Assembly (NCBI RefSeq): GCF_900111445.1
Contig: NZ_FOHE01000001.1
Coordinates: 124,001 to 188,000 of the forward strand
Direction: 5' to 3'
Length of the DNA: 64,000 nt
Source: Oceanobacillus limi
Lineage (GTDB): Bacteria; Bacillota; Bacilli; Bacillales; Amphibacillaceae
The position numbers and the translations under genes were made by a program. The notes under the pieces are model-generated. The model was not told the origin of the DNA, searched no databases, and saw only the letters and a program-made list of their open reading frames with translations. Shown here piece after piece: positions 60,139 through 64,000 of this stretch. Within the stretch, counting starts at the first letter, position 1. Every line of letters starts with the position of its first letter.

Positions 60139-60627
60139 TTGAGCTTTAAAATTCGCGACATGAGAAGAGAAGATATAGAAAACGTTCAAGACGTAGCTAA
60201 AAAGAGTTGGAATGCAACATATGAAGGGATCATTCCTAATAGGATTCAAGAAAATTTTTTAAACGCTGCCTATAGTGACGAAAGGATGGAACAACGGTTA
60301 AGTGGGTCTTATCTATTTGTTGCTGAAGTAGAAAACAAGATTGTTGGTTTTGCTAATTTCTCACCGGTTCAACGCAACGGAAAAGTAGAGTTAGGCGCAA
60401 TCTATTTATACCCAGAGCACCAAGGCAAGGGGATAGGAAGTGCGTTCTTACAAGAGGGTATTCAGAAGATAGATGGCATTAGAGAAATATATATTAACGT
60501 GGAAAGAGATAATACGATAGGAAAAAACTTTTATGAAGCGAAAGGGTTTAAGCTAGTAGAAGAATTCGATGATAACTTTGATGGCCATATATTGAAGACT
60601 TTGCGTATGGTTTTAGCTGTTGGTTAG
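60139..60627 (+). CDS. GNAT-family N-acetyltransferase
   Basis: A 162-residue acetyl-CoA-dependent acetyltransferase. Motif A is LGAIYLYPEHQGKGIGSAFL near residues 87-107 (the Gln/Arg-x-x-Gly-x-Gly/Ala loop as QGKGIG), and the C-terminal NTIGKNFYEAKGFKLVEEF is motif B. TTG start with GGGGGATG upstream. Substrate unknown. Confidence 0.88.
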   Translation: MSFKIRDMRREDIENVQDVAKKSWNATYEGIIPNRIQENFLNAAYSDERMEQRLSGSYLFVAEVENKIVGFANFSPVQRNGKVELGAIYLYPEHQGKGIGSAFLQEGIQKIDGIREIYINVERDNTIGKNFYEAKGFKLVEEFDDNFDGHILKTLRMVLAVG

Positions 60628-60665
60628 TAGTATGAAACGAAACGCTTTTAGTTTAGGAGGATTTG

Positions 60666-60818
60666 ATGGAGAAGATTATTTATCGGGAAGAAACTAGTTT
60701 ATTTCCATATATGGTTATTACTTTTCTCTCTATCGTAACGTTTCGAAAAATTGATAGAGTAGAGAAACGAAGAATCGAGCTAAAAGAAGAAATAGATCAA
60801 GAAAAAGATAAGGTTTAA
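60666..60818 (+). CDS. Small membrane protein (50 residues) upstream of the LOG gene
   Basis: ATG with AGGAGG upstream. One moderately hydrophobic segment (LFPYMVITFLSIVTF) is followed by a highly charged helix (VEKRRIELKEEIDQEKDK). The spacing of 19 bases to the next gene suggests an operon with it. Not recognised. Confidence 0.6.
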   Translation: MEKIIYREETSLFPYMVITFLSIVTFRKIDRVEKRRIELKEEIDQEKDKV

Positions 60819-60837
60819 GGGGAAAAGGAGAGAACGG

Positions 60838-61401
60838 ATGAAAACAGTTGCTGTTTATTGTGGTTCAAGTACTGGAGTAGATCCAATCTATATGCAGGAA
60901 GCGAAACGACTCGGAGAAGTATTGGTGGAAAATGGTCTAGATCTCGTTTATGGAGGTGCTACTGTTGGCTGCATGGGCGCTGTAGCAGATGCAGTGATGG
61001 AAGCTGGTGGAAAAGTGATCGGTGTTATTCCAGAGAAGCTTAGAAACGTTGAGATTGCGCACCACGAACTAACGGAGTTACATGTAACGAAAGATATGCA
61101 TGAGCGAAAGTCATTAATGGCGGAATATGCCGACGGATTCATTGCGATGCCTGGTGGTGCAGGTACTTTAGAGGAATGGTTCGAAGTATTTACTTGGGCA
61201 CAGCTAGGTTATCATCTCAAACCATGTGCTTTACTAAATATAAATGACTATTATTCTCCACTACTAGCGCTATTAGATCACATGATTGAGCAAGGGTTTA
61301 TGAAGCCTGCCTATAAAGACCTCATTGTTTTTGAACACGATCCTGTCCTGCTAATTAATCAACTAAAGGATTACAAGGGTGACTATATACATAAGTGGTA
61401 A
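60838..61401 (+). CDS. yvdD: LOG-family nucleotide 5'-monophosphate phosphoribohydrolase (YvdD-like)
   Basis: A 187-residue LOG (Lonely Guy) family enzyme that releases nucleobases from nucleoside monophosphates such as AMP or cytokinin ribotides. VYCGSSTG at the N-terminus, GGATVGCMGAVADAV near residue 40 and the signature MPGGAGTLEE near residues 102-111, with the catalytic Glu, are all present. AAAGGAGAG precedes the ATG. A strong terminator follows. Confidence 0.92.
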   Translation: MKTVAVYCGSSTGVDPIYMQEAKRLGEVLVENGLDLVYGGATVGCMGAVADAVMEAGGKVIGVIPEKLRNVEIAHHELTELHVTKDMHERKSLMAEYADGFIAMPGGAGTLEEWFEVFTWAQLGYHLKPCALLNINDYYSPLLALLDHMIEQGFMKPAYKDLIVFEHDPVLLINQLKDYKGDYIHKW

Positions 61402-61426
61402 TGTGTAGGAATATAAACGGGTAAGG

Positions 61427-61459
61427 AAAAACGCACTTTTAAAGGTGCGTTTTTTTTTG
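61427..61459 (+). terminator. Intrinsic terminator
   Basis: AAAAACGCAC / GTGCGTTTTT stem followed by a T run. Confidence 0.88.
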
Positions 61460-61536
61460 GCTGCATACGTGTAAGCTTCCTATTTTGCTTAAGTAGAGGA
61501 AGGGAACAACTAGATGGGGAATTTCCACTAACTACT

Positions 61537-61557
61537 GGGACAAGGAACCTGTCCCCA
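61537..61557. repeat. Short GGGACA...TGTCCC repeat, possible copy D
   Basis: GGGACA / TGTCCC around AGGAACC, followed by ACGACCCGTC and CGACCCGTC. It resembles the ends of the 45-48 kb repeat family but lacks the GTTGACC core, so it is a degenerate or related member. Confidence 0.5.
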
Positions 61558-61681
61558 CGACCCGTCCGCCCGACCCGTCAAAATCTTTACAATTGTTTAC
61601 AAAATTAATGTTCATTTATGAAACTTTCTCCTATATAATTCGTAAGTAGGTTGAATACGTTACCAGGGGGAAAGTTTTTTT

Positions 61682-64000
61682 ATGTTGAAATTTATTTTGA
61701 AGAGAAAGATCTTAGTTAGTTTGGTTACCGTGTTAATCATTATTTTAGGGGGGTATTCCTTAACAAAGCTTGACCAGGTGTTATTACCAGAGGTTGAGTT
61801 TGATCAGGCTTATGCGATTATCAGTGCGGGTGATATGTCGGCAGCGGAAGTTGAACGAACGATCACCAATCCGCTGGAGCAACGCATTCAGGGGATTGAT
61901 GGAGTAGAGGATATTGACTCAACAACCGCTATTGGACAGAGCTCGATATACATAATGATTGAGTCAGGTCGAGGAGAAGATGTTTCGAAAGAGGTATCTT
62001 CTGTTGTGCAATCGGTGACAGCTGATATTTCTGGAATCACAGAAGTATTAACAGATCAAGTGGGTACGACACAGGATTATGAATTTTTCCTAGATATCTC
62101 CAACGGTGATATGGATGAAATGACAAAGTTCGCCGAGGAAGTACTAGAACCTCGAATTGAGAACTTGAAAGAAGTTAGTGATGTTTCTTTAATGGGAAAC
62201 CAGAACTATGAAGTGGCGATAGAATTTGACCGAGAAGCTATTTTGGAACATGCACTTGATGTTTCTCAGGTTGTTTCCGTTATTCAAGAAGCAAATACAG
62301 AAGCAACACTTGGAGAATTATCAGAGGAACAAGATGAGCCAACGATAAGATGGCAAAGTCAAGTTGGTTCTGTAGAAGAAGTGGAGAACATTCAGGTCCC
62401 AACTCAGACAGGATTTGTAGACCTTGATGAGATTGCTAGTGTCTCATTACAGCCATTAAGTTCTTCATCTTATGTCTGGAAAAATGGAACAAAAGACTTT
62501 ATTTTTGCCCAAGTGGGACGTTCTTCAAACACCACACAAATTGAATTAGCAGAGGCAATACGTGCAGAGATAGCAGATATCCGGGAAGAAGGGCTTGTCG
62601 ATGGCTTTCAATTAAATGAGCTAGTGGCACAGGCCGATTATATTGAGGATTCGATAAATGGTGTCACAAAAAATATTATTATTGGTGGGATTTTAGCAAT
62701 CGTTATCCTATTGCTATTTCTCCGTAATATTCGAGCAACAACCATTATTAGTATTTCCATACCTACATCGATCTTGCTCACATTTATTACGATGTGGCTG
62801 CTCGATTATAGCTTTAACATTCTAACCTTAATCGGATTAGGACTTGGGATTGGAATGATGGTAGACTCAGCCATTGTTATTTTGGAGTCGATTTATCGAA
62901 AAAAAGAAGAAGGACTCGAAGCAACAAAAGCAGTTATCGAAGGAACCAAGGAAGTTGCAACTGCTGTTATCGCATCCATGCTAACTACGATTGTTGTATT
63001 TTTACCGATTGGAATTATGGGGGGAGAAGTTGGCCAGATGATGATCTTGTTATCTGTCGTTGTAGCGACAACACTGATCAGCTCGGTTGTTGTTTCCTTT
63101 ACACTAATTCCATCCCTATCAGAAAAATTCTTAAAGCTTCGTAACAAGAAAAAGAAAAGAGAGTCTAAGATTATAAGTAGTTATGGGAATTTCGTTGCAT
63201 GGATTGTGAAGAAAAAGCGTCATAGCTTTGCGGTAATCGGTTTGTTCTTTGTTTTATTGATCGGTTCGCTATTTTTGATACCAAAAATTCCAATGAACAT
63301 TATGCCAGATATGTTAAATCGCTACTCGGAGCTATTTATAGAAGTGGAACCTGGTTTATCGGTAGAGGAGAGGGAAGAACTAGCGGCATCCATTAACGAG
63401 ACATTGGTGGATATTGAGGATGTAGAATCCAACCACCTTATAGATGAGAGTGGTTCCTACTTTGCGTTAATCAATATGACCAAGGATGATGACATTACCA
63501 GGGAGCAAGAGGAAGTAAATGACGAGATCTTACAATCGTTACGTGATTTATCCGAGGATACCGCAATAACGAATGTTCAAAGTATGATGTCGGTAAGTGC
63601 GGGATACCCTGTGCAAATACAAATTTCAGGAGAGGAATTTGATCAACTGCAAACACTTGGTGAAGAGTTTGGCGCAGAGCTAGAACAAATTGATGGCATT
63701 GAAGCAGTAACAACATCGATTGATCGTACATCATTTGAAAAAGTCATCCGTCTAAATCATGATGCGATTGAGGAGGCTGGATTGTCTGATAGTCAAATTA
63801 GACACTTCGTACATCAAGCATTTTTAGATATGCCAGTCGGAGAAGTAAAAGTCGATGATGACAATATTCCATTAATGGTGAAATGGGATGAACAGACAAC
63901 AACGGAAGCATCCTTATTAGACTTAGAGGTGCAAACAGCAACTGGTGAAGAGCCATTATCTGAGTTTGTGGAGTTAGAAAGTGTTGCTGTTCCAAATGAA
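61682..64000 (+). CDS. RND-family efflux transporter (3' end outside the window)
   Basis: The first 773 residues of an AcrB/SwrC-like transporter, still open at the window edge. TM1 LVSLVTVLIIILGGY is followed by the porter domain (PLEQRIQGIDGVEDI near residue 65), then TM2-TM6 from residue 330 (IIIGGILAIVILLLFLRNIRA; GLGIGMMVDSAIVILE), and a second porter half. The TM4 proton-relay pair is Asp395-Ser396 rather than Asp-Asp. In Firmicutes SwrC-type pumps export lipopeptides or drugs. AGGGGG lies upstream of the ATG. No membrane-fusion-protein gene precedes it. Confidence 0.9.
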   Translation, partial: MLKFILKRKILVSLVTVLIIILGGYSLTKLDQVLLPEVEFDQAYAIISAGDMSAAEVERTITNPLEQRIQGIDGVEDIDSTTAIGQSSIYIMIESGRGEDVSKEVSSVVQSVTADISGITEVLTDQVGTTQDYEFFLDISNGDMDEMTKFAEEVLEPRIENLKEVSDVSLMGNQNYEVAIEFDREAILEHALDVSQVVSVIQEANTEATLGELSEEQDEPTIRWQSQVGSVEEVENIQVPTQTGFVDLDEIASVSLQPLSSSSYVWKNGTKDFIFAQVGRSSNTTQIELAEAIRAEIADIREEGLVDGFQLNELVAQADYIEDSINGVTKNIIIGGILAIVILLLFLRNIRATTIISISIPTSILLTFITMWLLDYSFNILTLIGLGLGIGMMVDSAIVILESIYRKKEEGLEATKAVIEGTKEVATAVIASMLTTIVVFLPIGIMGGEVGQMMILLSVVVATTLISSVVVSFTLIPSLSEKFLKLRNKKKKRESKIISSYGNFVAWIVKKKRHSFAVIGLFFVLLIGSLFLIPKIPMNIMPDMLNRYSELFIEVEPGLSVEEREELAASINETLVDIEDVESNHLIDESGSYFALINMTKDDDITREQEEVNDEILQSLRDLSEDTAITNVQSMMSVSAGYPVQIQISGEEFDQLQTLGEEFGAELEQIDGIEAVTTSIDRTSFEKVIRLNHDAIEEAGLSDSQIRHFVHQAFLDMPVGEVKVDDDNIPLMVKWDEQTTTEASLLDLEVQTATGEEPLSEFVELESVAVPNE

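Noticed and set aside
1-64000. Prophage, CRISPR array, tRNA or rRNA genes
   Set aside because: I found no spaced direct repeats, phage structural or integrase genes, tRNA-like cloverleaf ends or rRNA-like tracts in the window.

Overview
The window reads as AT-rich chromosomal DNA of an endospore-forming Gram-positive bacterium, most likely a Bacillaceae genus near Oceanobacillus, Ornithinibacillus or Virgibacillus. The evidence is strong AGGAGG-type ribosome binding sites, frequent TTG/GTG starts, intrinsic terminators, a CwlJ germination hydrolase, a CotF-like DUF3231 protein, a KatE-type catalase, and relatives of Bacillus subtilis Maa, YycE, YoaS, YozG, YoaT and YvdD. I see no rRNA, tRNA, CRISPR array, phage or transposase. 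It is an accessory-rich stretch of small, mostly independent transcription units.

Layout. 1-6.6 kb: partial GyrI-like protein, peptidase-like hydrolase, quinone oxidoreductase, a phosphotransferase, and a ROK regulator next to maltose O-acetyltransferase with three matching palindromic operators. 6.7-10.6 kb: small membrane proteins, an Lsa-type ABC-F gene with no normal start codon, an orphan SagB-type oxidoreductase, a TPR protein. 10.7-12.2 kb: ECF sigma factor and anti-sigma factor on the minus strand, with an ECF-type promoter in front. 12.3-24.4 kb: VOC, DinB and SRPBCC proteins, lipoproteins, an FAD oxidase coupled to a half-size MFS protein, an acyltransferase, many small membrane proteins. 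24.4-28.4 kb: a DeoR regulator broken by a stop codon, a MurA paralogue with Asp replacing the catalytic Cys, and a kinase-like phosphotransferase behind an attenuator-like leader. 28.6-33.2 kb: membrane proteins and a MerR-MATE efflux pair with a textbook 19-bp-spacer promoter. 33.3-38 kb: DUF3231, yoaT-like, cwlJ, yoaS/yozG pair, papain-like hydrolase. 38.2-42.2 kb: a long structured leader and second ABC-F gene, then an MFS transporter. 42.3-51 kb: methyltransferase, degenerate lipoprotein gene, a membrane gene, a PanF-like symporter operon, cupin, catalase, with dispersed palindromic repeats among them. 51-64 kb: phosphotransferase, aldo/keto reductase, HD hydrolase, thioesterase-like hydrolase, GNAT, LOG protein, and a 3'-truncated RND transporter.

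Two themes recur. First, possible intrinsic antibiotic or toxin resistance: two ABC-F proteins, three kinase-fold phosphotransferases, MATE, MFS and RND transporters and a MurA paralogue that may be fosfomycin-insensitive, several behind leader or dedicated regulatory sequences. Second, gene breakage and repeats: at least five loci carry single-base frameshifts or in-frame stops, and two palindromic repeat families are dispersed here, one of which supplies the last codons of two genes.
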